From Zanthoxylum bungeanum (taxonomy: Eukaryota > Streptophyta > Magnoliopsida > Sapindales > Rutaceae): 64,000 nucleotides of DNA. Of the stretch, positions 33,616 to 46,029 are shown in pieces. Both the position numbers and the translations under genes were made by a program. The stretch covers positions 1 through 64,000 of the forward strand of contig SKCR01023367.1 in the NCBI GenBank assembly GCA_019454045.1, in the 5' to 3' direction. The first letter of the stretch is position 1. The number at the start of each line of letters is the position of its first letter. The notes under the pieces are model-generated. The model ran no database searches. It was not told where the DNA came from and worked only from the letters and a program-made list of their open reading frames with translations.

Positions 33616-35169
33616 TGTAATATCCTGGATTATTTTAGCGAGTTGCGTAAATTTATTTTCGCGGGTGAGACCGCATCCGAGTGCGAAGTTTAGTAAAATG
33701 GAACTTTTCATTGAATTGATTATAAGTTTTATTTAAATTAAATTAAAAGAATTAAAATTGACAATTGATTAGTATATATATATATATATATAAATCTAGA
33801 TATTTCTATATGCTTAAAAGTAATAAGTAAATCCTAGAAATTTCTAGGAGACATGTATTAAATATATATTTAAATTACCCACCTAAACAAAACACACACA
33901 CACGAACTGCACCGAAAAAAAGAAAGAAAAAAAAAAGAAAAGAAATAACCGAAGACAGAGAGAAGCTGAAGAAGAAGAACCCAGCAGAACAGAATGGAGA
34001 GAGCAGAGAGATCGAGAGAGAGATTGAGGGGAAAGAGTGAAAGACCGAGAGAGGGAACAAAATCAGTGAAGGGAAAGAATGAAAGGTAGTGCGCGAGAAA
34101 GAGAGGAACGTTCAGCTATGGTTTTGATCGCCGGTGAGTCTCCGGCGTGTCCACGTCGCCGGATTCGGAAAGAGAAGCAATTGGGTAAGTATATTATGTG
34201 GTGATTTCCTTTGATTGATGAATTTTGGTAATTAGGTTTTGTGAATGAATTTTGTAATTACATATTGGTTTGATTCTGTAGACTTAGATGGTGATAAATT
34301 AGTTAGGTTGCAGTACTTTAGTTGTATAACGCATTAGATAAATTGAATGGGCAAGAGTAGTGAAGAATGATCATGGTCGAGAATGGAGGAATAAAGGGAT
34401 GGACGATTTTAGTGTTTAAGTGATACAATAGATTAATGGGTGGGCTAGTTGAATGCTAAGTAGAAAGTATGAGACTTGATTAACATAATTGATAATGGAT
34501 TTTCATGACTTGGGTTAAGTAGAAATTGAGATTTTCCAAAATTCATAATTAAAGCCCTCCTGGCCGAATACTGTAGAGGGGAAAATGGGCTGTTTTTGTG
34601 TGTTAAATTGGATGATCCAATCATTACGACTTATGTGTATGCGTATACCAGGGTATAATACTTGATAACATGTAGACAATTCTTTTTATGAAATTGGTAA
34701 TGGTTTATGTTGAGACTTGATTTTATTTGTTGAGAATTGAAAATTTCTAGTGTAATAAATAGTGTAAAGGCCGAAAATATATATGGGTGTTAGGGGATTA
34801 TTTTTCAGTTTATTTTTGGGATAATATGTATGATTTATGTCTAGTATAATGTGATGGTATTAGTTTGATTTGATCTAAGTTGAGGAACTTCCAGTTGTTA
34901 AAAGTGTGTTGATCAAATAGGATATGTGTTATGGGTTGGATATTCAATTGAGGATGAAGGTTTGTTTATATGATTATGCATGTAAGTGATTTTCTATCTA
35001 TGTTTTAATATGGGACTTTATTAATCGAAATCAAGGAAGTTTGGTGGAAAGTTGTTGTTGGCTTGTGTTGCACGTGTGGCAGGATGATGAACATGAAACG
35101 AAATATCTTTAGTAATAGTAACAAACATGTATGGCTGTTAATGATGACCGTAGTCTAAATTAAGCATAT

Positions 35170-35208
<39 letters not shown>

Positions 35209-37509
35209 TTTAACTATATAAAAGTAAGTTTTGTATATGTATAGTGCGTGTATGTATATAAATAATTTCAATGTACTATAAGTATGCATAAATGAATACA
35301 TGTACATATACGATAGTATAATATAAACAACTAAGTAATAGAACGCATGTGTCATTAGATTATAGTCATGCACGAACACACATATATATAGTTATCATTT
35401 AAAGAAAAGTACATGAGAAAGTATAGCCTTGATTAGTAAAAGCATAGAAAATGTACATGTATGAGTATGCATTACGATTTTCATAAAATAAAGCTTAGAA
35501 TTTATATATATCTTTTATTTATAGGAATACATGAGCATATGCATGAGTACATGTGATAATATAAGTTAAGCATATAATAAAGAATAGTTGGGGAAAAAGA
35601 AAGTAGTAAAAATGAGCATGCATGTGTGTGGTTTAGGATTTTTAGAATTTGAATTAAAGTTACGAATCTTTTCGAAATTGGAAGTGTTTTAAAAGAAAGT
35701 TTCAAAAGTTTTCTTTTGAAAGAAAATGTATTTCAAAAATGTTTTACAGATTTGAGATATAGATTATGGTTTTATGTTTTTGGGGGCATGAGGGAAAAAC
35801 TCACCCCAGTATGTAACTTGAGATTCAGCTGGAATTGACGGATATTATGGAATTGACGGATACAGAGACATGTGCACATGTTGAGGACTGGGGGGACGCC
35901 CTCAGATCCTCTAGTTGGGCTAGGGGTACGGCGATACGTAACGCCCCTAGACCCCAGTTTTGAGCTTGGGTGGTAGCATAGATCCGCACCCCCAGCTCCA
36001 GATTGTGGCTTGGGGGACTGCGATACGTAACGCCCCAAGACCACCAGATATGAGACAGTAGTGACATGCTTTGGGGGACGGCGATACGTAACGCCCCAAA
36101 GTCATGGATTTGCACTACTGGCTCCAGTTAGGCGTATGGGGGACAGCGATACGTAACGCCCTTATACGTCCAGTTTTTCAGATAGAGATATAGATTTCAG
36201 AAAAAGTTTTTAGATTTTCAGAAAACAGTTTTCAGAGTTACAGATTTCCGATAGAGACTTCAGTTTTCAGAAAACAGTTTTTAGAGGACCAGTTCTTAGA
36301 AATAGATTTCAGAAAACAAATTTTAGAAAGACAGATTTTATAGAGTTTCAGAAAAGAATTTTCAGAAAGAAACTTTCAGAAAAGTTTTCAAGAAAAGAGT
36401 TTTCAGAAAGAGTTTTCAAGAAAAATATTTTTCTAAGAACATAACATGCTAGAGTAGAGTATAATTACTAATTATGCATATAAATCATATAGTCTGGATA
36501 TCATCTGAAGAGCATATAGTTGGTATTAATGCATAACGGCATGTTTGCGTCAATATGTATATATGATTAGTATTTGTGTGTGGGGTATGTGTACATAGGA
36601 GGATCAATTTGTAAAACACTGGTGTATGATGATTTGACAGTATATTGATTGTTTGATATAGAAAGAATGTATAATAATAACCGACTTGATGATATTTCAA
36701 AATAAAGAAAGAAAGAAAGTCATAATAATTATCTGAACTAGATTAATAAAGAGCTTATAAGAAAGTAGGAAGATATTAGATTAGCGCAGCAAAAGCGTGA
36801 TGAGTTTTGATATGATTAATAGTGATATAGAGGCTTGACTTAATAAACAAGTATATGGATGTTAAATGTAAACATGACAATTTATAAATGAAAGTAGAGA
36901 AACTAGTAATAAGTTTGAGAAATGGATAAGGGATTAAAAAGATAAATCAGACTTTGATATATATGTGTGATCACAAAAAGTTCAGATTAATATAAAATGG
37001 AATTCAGACTTTGCTTGTGTTTGATGCTCAAGGAATGTGCATAATTACTTACTGAGTCTTATGACTCATTACCCAACAATGTTTGAGTTTTGCAAGATGG
37101 TGACCTGATCGGTCGACCACAGACACTAGAGCTTGGGAAGCCGGATAGCAGCATTTCAATCAGTCAGTCAGTCACCAGGTCTTGGGAGTTCAAATTTAGT
37201 TGTAAAGAGTTTTTAGTTAAATAAGATTGAGTTATTTTTGAGTTTAGTTGTACAAAGTCTTAGTTTGTAAAAGTTTTTGTTTGTACGTACTTTCGGGCTT
37301 GGAGCCCAGTTGTATTGTGTTTTGAGTTCATTACTTTAGTGATATAATATGTGTTGGGCCCTATAGGATGTATTGAGGTGCTGGACTTGATCCATGTTGC
37401 ATGACTTTTAGTAAAGGGCATGCCGAATTTTCGTCAGAGTCAGAGGCTTATGGAGGCAGGATTAGCCTGTCTCCTGCCGGTAGCATCTTGGCTTAGGCGG
37501 GATGTTACA
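33616..37509 (+). mobile_element. solo LTR T, 3.9 kb, probable Tekay/Del-like gypsy
   Basis: It starts TGTAATATCC and ends GGATGTTACA, inverted repeats with one mismatch. It is flanked by GGAAA (33611-33615) and GGAAG (37510-37514). The uninterrupted copy of the site (28530-28545) reads GGAAG, so the left flank has mutated. Inside are a GA-rich block (33950-34100), a CGCCGG-rich block with GGTAAGTA (34130-34190), (TA)n at 33773-33792 and 35172-35206, four GCGATACGTAACGCCC motifs, and a TTTTCAGAAA-rich tract (36170-36430). There is no internal domain, so it is a solo LTR left by recombination. The lineage name and orientation are inferred from its length and its terminal sequence. Confidence 0.85.
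35931..36161 (+). repeat. four perfect GCGATACGTAACGCCC motifs
   Basis: Copies are at 35931-35946, 36020-36035, 36081-36096 and 36146-36161, each preceded by a G-run and followed by a C-run or CCTT. Spacing is 61-89 bp. The core TACGTA is palindromic. The copies sit in diverged surroundings, which suggests either recent duplication or constraint. Confidence 0.85.
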
Positions 37510-37514
37510 GGAAG

Positions 37515-38380
37515 TTACTTCCTCATGTTGAATAGTAAAAACTGTAAAAAGTAAAGAAAGTAAATTACTATTACTATTACAGAACGTAATTAAAATTTAT
37601 TACAAAATTGAAATTAAAACAAATTAGATAGAAAACTCCCTATTTTCATCAGAGAATTCAGAGAGGAAGGTATATCTGAAACTGAAATTTCGAGCTCTAT
37701 TTATAGGCCCCAATAAGCTCCCCTCGTCGCGACGCCAAGTTTGTTCTTGCATCGCGACGCGATGACGTGTCAACGCATGATTGGTCGGTTCAGATTCTTA
37801 TCTGTTGACGTGGCGATTGGGATAATTTGATTCAATAATTGTGCTGACGTGGCGACACGTGGCGAAATGGATTGTCGGCACCGTAGGATTGTGACATGTG
37901 GCACGCTGTGATTGGTTGATGATGACATGGCGATGATGTGGCACTTTGACTCGGTCAATCGGTGATGTGGACGATGACGTGGCAGACACGTGGAGTGACA
38001 CGTGGCGACACGTGGTGATGGCGATTGTCGGCATCGTAGGATGATGACACGTGGCACGGTGCACGTTAGCAGATTGGATGTGATGGTGACACGTGGCACA
38101 GCACACGTTAGCAAAGTCAAACTACTCAGATTCTGACACGTGGACCCGACGCATGTTAGCATGGATCGGCGCACGTTAGGCGTCGCGATGCGTGAAATGA
38201 CGAAAATGTCATTTTGTCCGTTTTTCACTATTTTGGCTCCAAATCACCTCCAGAGAGTCCTGAAACTTTATTTATCCACAAAATAGCACAAAAAACATCA
38301 AAATATTCACAAAACTCAAGAAACTATACAAAATATTAGGTCAAATGAGTGGGAAATAGTGATACATTTACCACTCATCA
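37515..38380 (-). repeat. G2 5' LTR, second piece (U3)
   Basis: The LTR resumes at TTACTTCCTCATGTTG and runs to CCACTCATCA. It holds the TATA-like box (37695-37707) and the ACGTGGC array (about 37760-38120), then the first 176 bp of U3 that the 3' LTR lacks. Solo LTR T lies between this promoter and the PBS. Confidence 0.9.
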
Positions 38381-39168
38381 CTCTTTAATTCAATATTCCG
38401 AATTATTAATTTTTTGTTATTTAATTAAAAACTCGAAGTTGAAGCTGTAGATGGAAAATATAAGCTTAACAATTTCAGTTTCCATCAATGTAGTCATTAC
38501 ATATGGATTGACCATTCACGAGTATCTCATAATTAGAGCCGGGTCATAAATCTATTATACCCCTCTAAATATTTTATACCTTAACTACCATTAATTCTCT
38601 AATGAAAAATTTATTTATAACTCTTATGAATATAAAACTTTCGATTCCCAATAAAAATACATGAGAGTTCTAATCGTTTAAGTACTGAATCAACCTTTAA
38701 GAAAAAGACTATTCTATTTCTCGTAAGAATGAGTGAATAGCATGTCTATGTAAAACGTTCCTAACTACTCACCAAACCATGTCCCCAAAATACGTAGTTA
38801 TTGGTCGGGACTGATTCACCAACCTCACCATAGTAAATCAAAGGATATAGTCTGTCATGCAGGAGTTCGTAGTACACTCAGGATTAAGATCGATCCATAT
38901 ATGACCATCTAGTAGATAAAATAATTTTCTATATTTAGCGGATATTATAAGATATTCATTTTATCTGGGTTCAGTCCTATATGATCACATCATACAAGGT
39001 GTCTCCATTCTCATGTCATCACATGAACGATCCCGGATTAAGGTCGTTATTCAAGTATAGAATGGACCGCAACTATAGATAAACCACAAACAAAGTATCC
39101 GCTTTGCTTGCTCTCTACGGAATGTTTTAGATTACTAACTTTAGACTTAAATCCTCTTATGTATGACA
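38381..39168 (-). repeat. H, right segment (probable copia LTR end)
   Basis: AT-rich noncoding sequence with no ORF. It continues H after G2 and ends ATGACA, directly before the LTR start of C. On the minus strand it would begin TGTCATACATAAGAGG, a plausible LTR terminus, but the partner end near 6780 was not found. LTR identity is inference. Confidence 0.45.
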
Positions 39169-41518
39169 TGTTAGAGTTGGTGCTCAGAGCACCATTTTCT
39201 TATGTATTTCCCTGTAAATATTTTTGTAAATATTTTAATATAAATAAAATAAACAGTTTCTATAATATAACATCTTCTTATGTATTTCCCTGTAAATACT
39301 GTTATGATACAATTAAAGAAGCATCGCAACCGAACATTGAGTTGTATCATAACAATATCATTTATTTAACAGTTCCTAGTCAAGGTTTACATTACATGGA
39401 CAGTAAGTAAACCTGCTGAGACATGTACATGTCGTATATTGGAATCTTGGATTTCAATAGTTGATTGTCAATGAACCACGAGTCTCGGAGACTCGTATAG
39501 ACATATAGGTATTTATATCGGACAAACACTGAACACCGAAGATTCTTAATGGATGATACACCAACGTCAATAAGAATCTTCTCAGGTTGAGTAACATTTA
39601 TTCTTTGACTTGAGATACCACTGTGGATATGTGAGATATCCTCCACACTTTGATGGCAGTCACGTCACCGACCTATTAAGGTCAAACCTCCGCCTGTTTA
39701 TTGGGTGAGGACTGATCCTTAGGATATCATGTGTGTGTCAAGATAGAATCTATCGGCTCTGTGTACAGAGCATAGGCATTCAATATGGGATTAGTAATCT
39801 GTTAAATCAATGGGCTCATGGTACACAGTAGAAGTGAGTTCTAAGTGTTATTAAGAGATTGCTAATAGAAGCGTCGACGTGATAATATCTATAGAGATTT
39901 GATGTTAATATATATATCTCTGGAATAATCCCGATACACGTGACGATGGATTATACGTATGAAATGACCTCGACCTGTATGGTTTAGTGAGTTTATCTGT
40001 GGTCGTCATAATTTACGGGTGGGTAAATTATGAACACGAATTGAATTTCGTGATTGATATGTCTGAACCTAGAGAGTCTCATTAATGAAATATACTCGTA
40101 AAGCACTAGGGCAACTTTTATGAATAATATTGATTATTTATAAATCGTTTAACAGTTAAACGAAAGATACATGACTAGGGAGCCTTTCGGTCATTTCCTA
40201 ATTAATGTGTATTTGTATCTAATATATGATTTTATTAAATACACATTAATTAATTATCAAATTATGATATTTGACATATATCATTAATATATGTATTTGG
40301 ATTATTTAAAGTAAATATAATACATATATTTAAGATATTTCTATTTAATTAATTAATTAATTATTTAATTGTTAAATAATTAAAGTAATTAAAATATAAA
40401 TATCTAAGGTAATATTTTATTTAGGAAATGATTAAGTATAATGTTTTACTTTTTCTTTTATAATAAAGGTGTTAAAATGGAATTTGACTTCTTTATTTTT
40501 GTTTTAAAAAATTAAAAATAATTTTTCTTTTTCTCCAAGATTTCGGCAATGACCTAGAAGTATATGAGGTTTCATTTTTCATTTGCTTCACACTTTAGGT
40601 TAATCTTCCAAATATTACAAAAGGAAAGTTAGAGAGAAAAAAGTGAAGTGTTAAGAAGAAAAGTGAAGAAAACTTCAAGATTTGTAAGTTTCTTATACTT
40701 TTCTCAAAATAGAAAAATATTTCTATGGTTCTTAGCTACAACATGTGATGTTTGGAAGTTTTTTCTACTCTCTTGGTTTTATAATAAGTGTGTTGGAAGC
40801 TTTAATGAAAGATGTCTGCATGTATGTAATTAAAGAAAGCTTGTAATATGTTAATAAACTTTCTTTTGATCATTAGATGATATTGTTTTGTTAGGCCACT
40901 CGTTGATGACCTATAATTATTCTTGAGTTGTTTCAAAGTGGTGAAACTTGTTTGGTGTTGTAGAGATTAGATTAAAGTGTTGGATTGTATTAATTTTGAT
41001 TAATTTTTGTTAATTTGATTAATTGAAAAATTAGAGTTCTTACCTCAATATAAAATTGGGGCTTTTCATATATTTTTTGTTTTATGATGTATATAAGATA
41101 TACAAATCATTTTGGTATTGATTGGAAATCATATAAACTTGTTTTGACAAATTTGGACCAAAATGAACAAAGATGAAAATGTTGGGTGCTCACGACATTT
41201 TTGAGAAAAAATGGGATTTTTATTATGAGTTGTATTTTGATATATGTGACATGTATAAAATATTTTGGTAGTGATTTGAAATAACTGAAATTTGTAGTAG
41301 ATAAATTAGGACTAAAATGATCAAAATGCGAATCTTTGGGGTCTCACGATAATTAATGAAAAATTCTGGATTTTGGGTAAAAACATAATTTTTGAGTATT
41401 GAGTAATTCGAATAAATTAGTTTATTTTAATTACCCAAGAAAAATTTTTGAAATTGGAAAAATTTGATTTTTCGCGTTACGCTGCGTTACCCAGTAATAC
41501 CCCTTAAAAACCCCAACA
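39169..41518 (+). repeat. 5' LTR of element C, 2350 bp
   Basis: It starts TGTTAGAGTTGGTGCTC and ends TAAAAACCCCAACA. A perfect palindrome, GGTGCTCAGAGCACC, is at 39179-39193. A 22-bp block beginning TCTTATGTATTTCCCTGTAA occurs twice (about 39208 and 39275). Small ORFs at 39108-39646 and 40648-40833 look like chance. Confidence 0.85.
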
Positions 41519-41522
41519 AAAT

Positions 41523-41535
41523 TGTATTAGAGCGA
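41523..41535 (+). other. primer binding site of element C
   Basis: TTGTATTAGAGCG lies four bases after the LTR. It resembles the initiator tRNA-Met site TGGTATTAGAGC with one G lost or changed. Confidence 0.7.
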
Positions 41536-42273
41536 GTCTGATTTTGAACTCATGACATGATTAGCCCTTAAATTTTGACATTTAATCTAACCTTTACTTT
41601 ATGCATGCATGTATTTATTTAATTTGATTAAAATAAAGTGTATGAAATGTTTTGTGGAAAATCCCTTTTTAAAATAAAGTTTTATGATTAATATGTATTT
41701 GATGCATGTTTCTTAGTCTGTCTTGTCAATACGGCTTATAGATAAATTTTCTACGACTATATCGGGAACGTGCCAAAGTTGTGAGGATATAAACGGTAGG
41801 AATTTATTTATACCAGATAAATATATGATATTAGGTAAATTCAAGCGAAACCAAAATCCTGAACGTGCCAAACCTATCAGGATTACGCGAGTATCTTCAA
41901 TTTATTATTGACAAGTTTAACCTTCATAAGCCTCATTGTGAACGTGCCAAAACTATTATAACGAGAAATGATCAGGACCGAAACCCATGAGTCACTGGTG
42001 AGTGATTGACAATGAGTTGTCTACTTAATGAATATACGTAGGCGAGAATGTGCCAAAGCTGTGAGCTAAAATATATTCATGGGGTCCACCTTTCACAATT
42101 GTATTTGATTTGATTATTAAATATTTTGTATTCTGCCTGTGGATTACAGTTTTGCATGAAAATAGTGGGAGACATTTTTAGATTAAAAATCCATAATTTA
42201 TTTAATGCTTTTGATATTATATGAAACTATTTTTCTGCTAAGCAGTTTTTGCTATATATGCGATTGATTTGTG
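41536..42273 (+). other. leader of element C with fourfold repeat
   Basis: The motif GAACGTGCCAAA is at 41766-41777, 41861-41872 and 41940-41951, with a variant GAATGTGCCAAA at 42046-42057. Each lies in a longer degenerate unit of about 90 bp that often includes GTGAG or ATCAGGA. The ORF at 41723-41911 spans two units and is not called as a gene. Confidence 0.7.
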
Positions 42274-43240
42274 ATGGTGGCTTTTTCGAACAACCCTTTT
42301 TCTCATATGCTTGATATGAATAACCTCAAAGGCGCTAAAAACTTCACTGACTAGGATATGGATTTGAGGATTGTCTTCGGATCTGAAAAAATCATATATG
42401 TGTTAGAGGGTCCTCTGCCCCTTGTTGTATCTGAGGATACAGCACTGAAGGAACTTGAGATTTTCCAGAGATGGAAAGATGATGATTTCAGAGTTAAATC
42501 ATATATACTCAATTCACTGGCTTCGGAACTGAAGAGGTAATATTTGAGATGTCTGATGCATATAGCATGATGACACAATTCCGGGAATCATTCATGAATC
42601 AAGAACATGTCTTGGTTCATAGAGTTGCAATGGAATTGTTCCATTCAAAACTTGATGATGGACAGGTTGTGAACTCATATGTGCTTCATTTGATCGAGCA
42701 ATTGAGGCGAAGTGATTTTCCTCTCAATGATACTGTGAGACAGAGTGTCATTATAGGTTCGCTCCCGGCGTCATATCGCCATTTAGTGATGTACTTTAAC
42801 ATGAATGAGATTCACTGTTCTTACCATGAGTTACATAGGATGCTTCTCACTGCGGAGGAGGATTTAAGGAGGGGAGTGCCGACTCGCATTCCAGAACCCA
42901 CTTCACTTTCCGCTTCTTCCTACTCCAAGTCGAAGAGGAAGAAGATGAAGGGAAAGGAAAAAAAAGGTGTCAATGTTCCTCCACGTGCTAAGATAACGAA
43001 GCCCAAGAGAACTTCTGAAGATAATTGTCATCACTGCAGCAAGATCGGGCACTAAAAGAAGAATTGTCCAGACTACATGGCCCAGATCAGGAAGGAAAGA
43101 GCATCGACATCAAGTACTTTTATTTTTCCTGTTATTGATATCTCTTTAGCTTGTGAAGTTGCTACATCTACTTGGATTTTAGATTTTGTTTGTCCTGTTC
43201 ACATTTGTAATTCGTTGCATGTGTTGAAGGAAAGTAGATG
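42274..43240 (+). pseudogene. element C gag and protease start
   Basis: Gag begins at ATG 42274. A TAG follows at the Trp position of NFTDWDM near 42353, and a one-base shift near 42535 moves to the long open frame 42549-43055. That frame has the copia Gag block VHRVAMELFHSKLDDGQVVN, IEQLRRSDFPLNDTV and a Lys-rich region before the zinc knuckle CHHCSKIGH, with a TAA straight after the His and KKNC beyond. The protease region reads STWILDFVCPVHICN: the catalytic Asp is followed by Phe-Val instead of the usual Ser/Thr-Gly. Gag and protease are both inactive as written. Confidence 0.87.
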
Positions 43241-44440
43241 GTGAAATATGGAGAGATGCAGTTGCGATTTGGGAGTGGTGACTCTCTGGATGTGGTTGCA
43301 GTGAGGTTATGCGAGATTCCTTTACCTAATGATAGACTTTTGTTGCATGATTTCTATGTTGTACCAAGATGCGTAGCTAATATTATATCACTTTTTGTAT
43401 TAGATATAGAGGGATATCATGTAAATATTACGAATTTTTCCTTGTATTTATAGGACATAAATAATATTCAGATCCTTGAGTATCTAAATGAGCATGGTCA
43501 TTATACTTTGCATATTTCTCGAGATATCTTGAATACTGGAATTAATAAATGTAAACTATCTGTAATAAATAATACTGAACTTTGGCATTTGAGGTTAGGT
43601 CTTATAGGCGTAAAATGCCTAACTCAGTCGGTTAGGAATGGTTTGATTCAGGATCTCACCATTGGACCCTATCCAACCTGTGAATCTTGCATTCGGTGTA
43701 AAATGACCAAAGCCTCATTTTCTGTTGTGGGACACCGAGCCACTAACTTATTGGAACTCATACATTCTGATGTATGTGGTCTCATGAGTCTGCTCACAGT
43801 GGTTTTTAATACTTTGTTACTTTTACTGATGATGTGTCACGTAATGGTTATGTTTATCTGATGAAACATAAATCGAAAACCTTTAAAAAGTTTAAAAATT
43901 CTAAAATGAAGCAGAAAAATAAATTGGTCAATATATTAGATGTCTTCGATCTGATCGAGGCGGTGAATATATGAGTGGAGAGTTCACTAAATATCTAAAG
44001 GAGAATGGGATTCTCCTTCAATGTACTCCTCTGGGTACTCCACAACATAATGGAGCGTCCGAGAGGATAAATCAGACATTATTGGATATGGTCCGATCTA
44101 TATTGAGTTTTACAGATTTGACCTATTACTTATAAGGTTATCTTTTAACTGCCGCTTATCTTTTGAATATGATTCATTCTAAAGCTGTTCATATGACTCC
44201 GTATGAGATATGGATTGGTAGGAAACCGAATCTTAATTATGTTAGATTTTGGGGTTGTCCTACATACGTCAGGGTGGCTCAGCAGAATAAGCTTTTGCCT
44301 CGAGGGCAAAAGTTTAGGTTTGTTGGATATCCTTCAAATACGAAAAGATATTTGTTCTAAGATATTGAGCATTGAAATGTGTTCGTAACTCGCTTCACAA
44401 AATTTCTAGAGGTAGAATTTTTGTCTTAAGAATGTAATCA
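43238..44440 (+). pseudogene. element C protease end, pre-integrase and integrase
   Basis: The frames give protease C-terminal sequence (43238-43453), then the pre-integrase domain with LWHLRLGLIGVKCL and CESCIRCKMTK. The second zinc-finger His of the usual GHIG is Leu here. The integrase core follows in broken frames: IHSDVCGLMS (first Asp), then LRSDRGGEYMSGEF near 43945-43990 (second Asp), PQHNGASERINQTLLDM (Glu), and MTPYEIWIGRKPNLNYVRFWGC to about 44360. At least four stops or shifts interrupt it. The order is normal for copia. Confidence 0.86.
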
Positions 44441-45315
44441 TAGACATGTTAAACTTGATGAAGTACTGGCACTGGCACTAACGAACCAATGGAGGAACAT
44501 GAAGTTCAAGTAGATGAAAAACCTTTATTACCCTACAAAGACCTCATGAACGCTTGTATTTGATACAAGAAAATATTTTTGATGTGCTTTTAGTTGAAAA
44601 GACTGACCTTTATACCTATAAAAAATGATGTTGGACATCGATTATGTGATATGCCAATAGGCCATTAAATTAGAGTCAGACTCTATGCATCTAAATCAAG
44701 TTTGGGACTTGGTTCAGCTTCCTGAAGGAATTGTTCCTATCGGTTGTAAATGGGTTTACAAGAGGAAGCGCGAGCGTGACGAAAAGGTTGAAATCTTTAA
44801 GGCCCGACTGGTAACTAAATGTTACATGCAGCGACCTGGAGTCGACTACGGTGAAAATTTTTCGACAGTAGCGATGCTAAAGTCTATTAGGATTTTATTG
44901 TCTATTATTGCTTACCATGATTACATGATTTGGCAGATGGATGTCAAAATGGTTATTCTAAATGGATTTCTTGATGAAGAAATCTATATAGAACAGCCGG
45001 AGGGTTTTGTATCCAGTGAAAACTCGGGCATGGTATGTAAGCTTAAGAAGTCCAATTATGGACTTGAACAAGCTTCACGAAGTTAGAATCTTTGATTCGA
45101 TTCGATAATCAAATTGTTTGGTTTTCTAAAACATTCGGAAGAATCATGTGTGTATAAGAAGACCTTTGGGAGTATGGTGGTATTTTTAATTTTCTATGTT
45201 GATGACATTCTGATAATTGGGAATGATATCAAGATGATGTAGGGCGTCAAAGTTTACCTTTGTAAGAATTTCTCCATGAAGGACCTGTAAGAAGATTTTT
45301 ATGTCTTAGGCATAA
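44441..45315 (+). pseudogene. element C reverse transcriptase, truncated
   Basis: The open stretch 44685-45086 holds VWDLVQLPEGIVPIGCKWVY, FKARLVTKCYMQRPGVDYGE, AMLKSIRILLSIIAYHDYMI, WQMDVKMVILNG and KKSNYGLEQASRS, followed by TAG. Past stops, the catalytic FYVDDILIIGND block is still readable near 45195-45230, and NFSMKDL near 45275. At 45315 the sequence switches to an unrelated reverse LTR in the middle of YVLGIM. RNase H is missing. Confidence 0.87.
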
Positions 45316-46010
45316 TGTTATTGTCCTAGACATGCCACGGGATCTCTAAGCGTGATTATTGTGTGAATTTAACAAGGTAAGTTGCGGAAGACTTACAATG
45401 ATCGGTTGAGGAATTTCAAAATTTCTCATTGAATGTTGAGACTCCAAGCTTTGGAGAGTGTTTTCAACACTTGGGTGAGTTTCCCTAACACCTCATTCAA
45501 CTGCTTAAGTGCTAGCTTACTTGAAATTTTGCAACAAAACTTCAATGGAGAGAAGAGAAGCTTACGGCTTCAAGAAGAAAGAGATGGGAGAATATTGTTT
45601 TTGGTTTTCCAAAAACTCAAAACAAGTTGACATCCAAAGTTCACTCAAGTGTTTTTGTTGTGAAAGACTTTGCATTAAATATGCCAAACCACTTCCATCA
45701 CATGTCAAACACATGATGTAAGTAAAGTGGGTCCCACCACTTTAAATTCAAAATTTGGTTGGCTTACACAACACACTTTGGGCCCGGTTCGTTTAATCCA
45801 ATAAAACGAATTTTCCGTTGCTAAATAATTAAATCCAATTTAATTAAATAATAATGCATTGCAAAATTATTACGAAAGTCGCTTACGAATTAATTCCAAA
45901 TTAATTCGTTCGCTTGAATTAAAATCTAATTTTAATTCCGTATTGAAATCAAATTTCAATTAATATATCCGATATATTATTTTAGCCAATTAAATAAATT
46001 AAATAGTAAA
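45316..46010 (-). repeat. truncated LTR of the A/B/D copia family, reverse
   Basis: It starts TGTTATTGTCCTAGAC, comparable to the D LTR start TGTTGGTATTATCTAGG. It shares the TTGCGGAAGACTTACAATGATCGG block (splice-donor-like GTAAGT at 45396-45391), the GCTAGC block, and the AATTAATTC/CCGATATATTA landmarks. It stops near 46000-46010, about a third of the way through the LTR, and E follows. It could be a truncated insertion or a recombination join. Confidence 0.75.
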
Positions 46011-46029
46011 ATCCAATTTTGACCGGATA

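Larger units (their letters stand above)
27393..38380 (-). mobile_element. Athila-like Ty3/gypsy element G2, carrying a nested solo LTR
   Basis: It is bounded by TGACCGGTGCG (27393) and CCACTCATCA (38380) with a perfect duplication, CTCTT, at 27388-27392 and 38381-38385. Minus-strand order is 5' LTR (holding solo LTR T), perfect tRNA-Asp PBS, gag, protease, N-terminal RT and truncated 3' LTR. RT is cut at about 29262 and joined directly to LTR sequence, so the rest of pol, the env region, the PPT and 176 bp of LTR are lost. It belongs to the same family as G1 but has a different U3. Confidence 0.9.
39169..45315 (+). mobile_element. Ty1/copia element C, 5' LTR to RT
   Basis: It has a 5' LTR (39169-41518), a PBS, a leader, gag, protease, integrase and RT in order. 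RT is cut at 45315 by a reverse LTR fragment of another family, so RNase H and the 3' LTR are absent. Its LTR and leader do not resemble those of the A/B/D family. The 5' flank is TGACA; no partner duplication can be checked. Confidence 0.88.
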
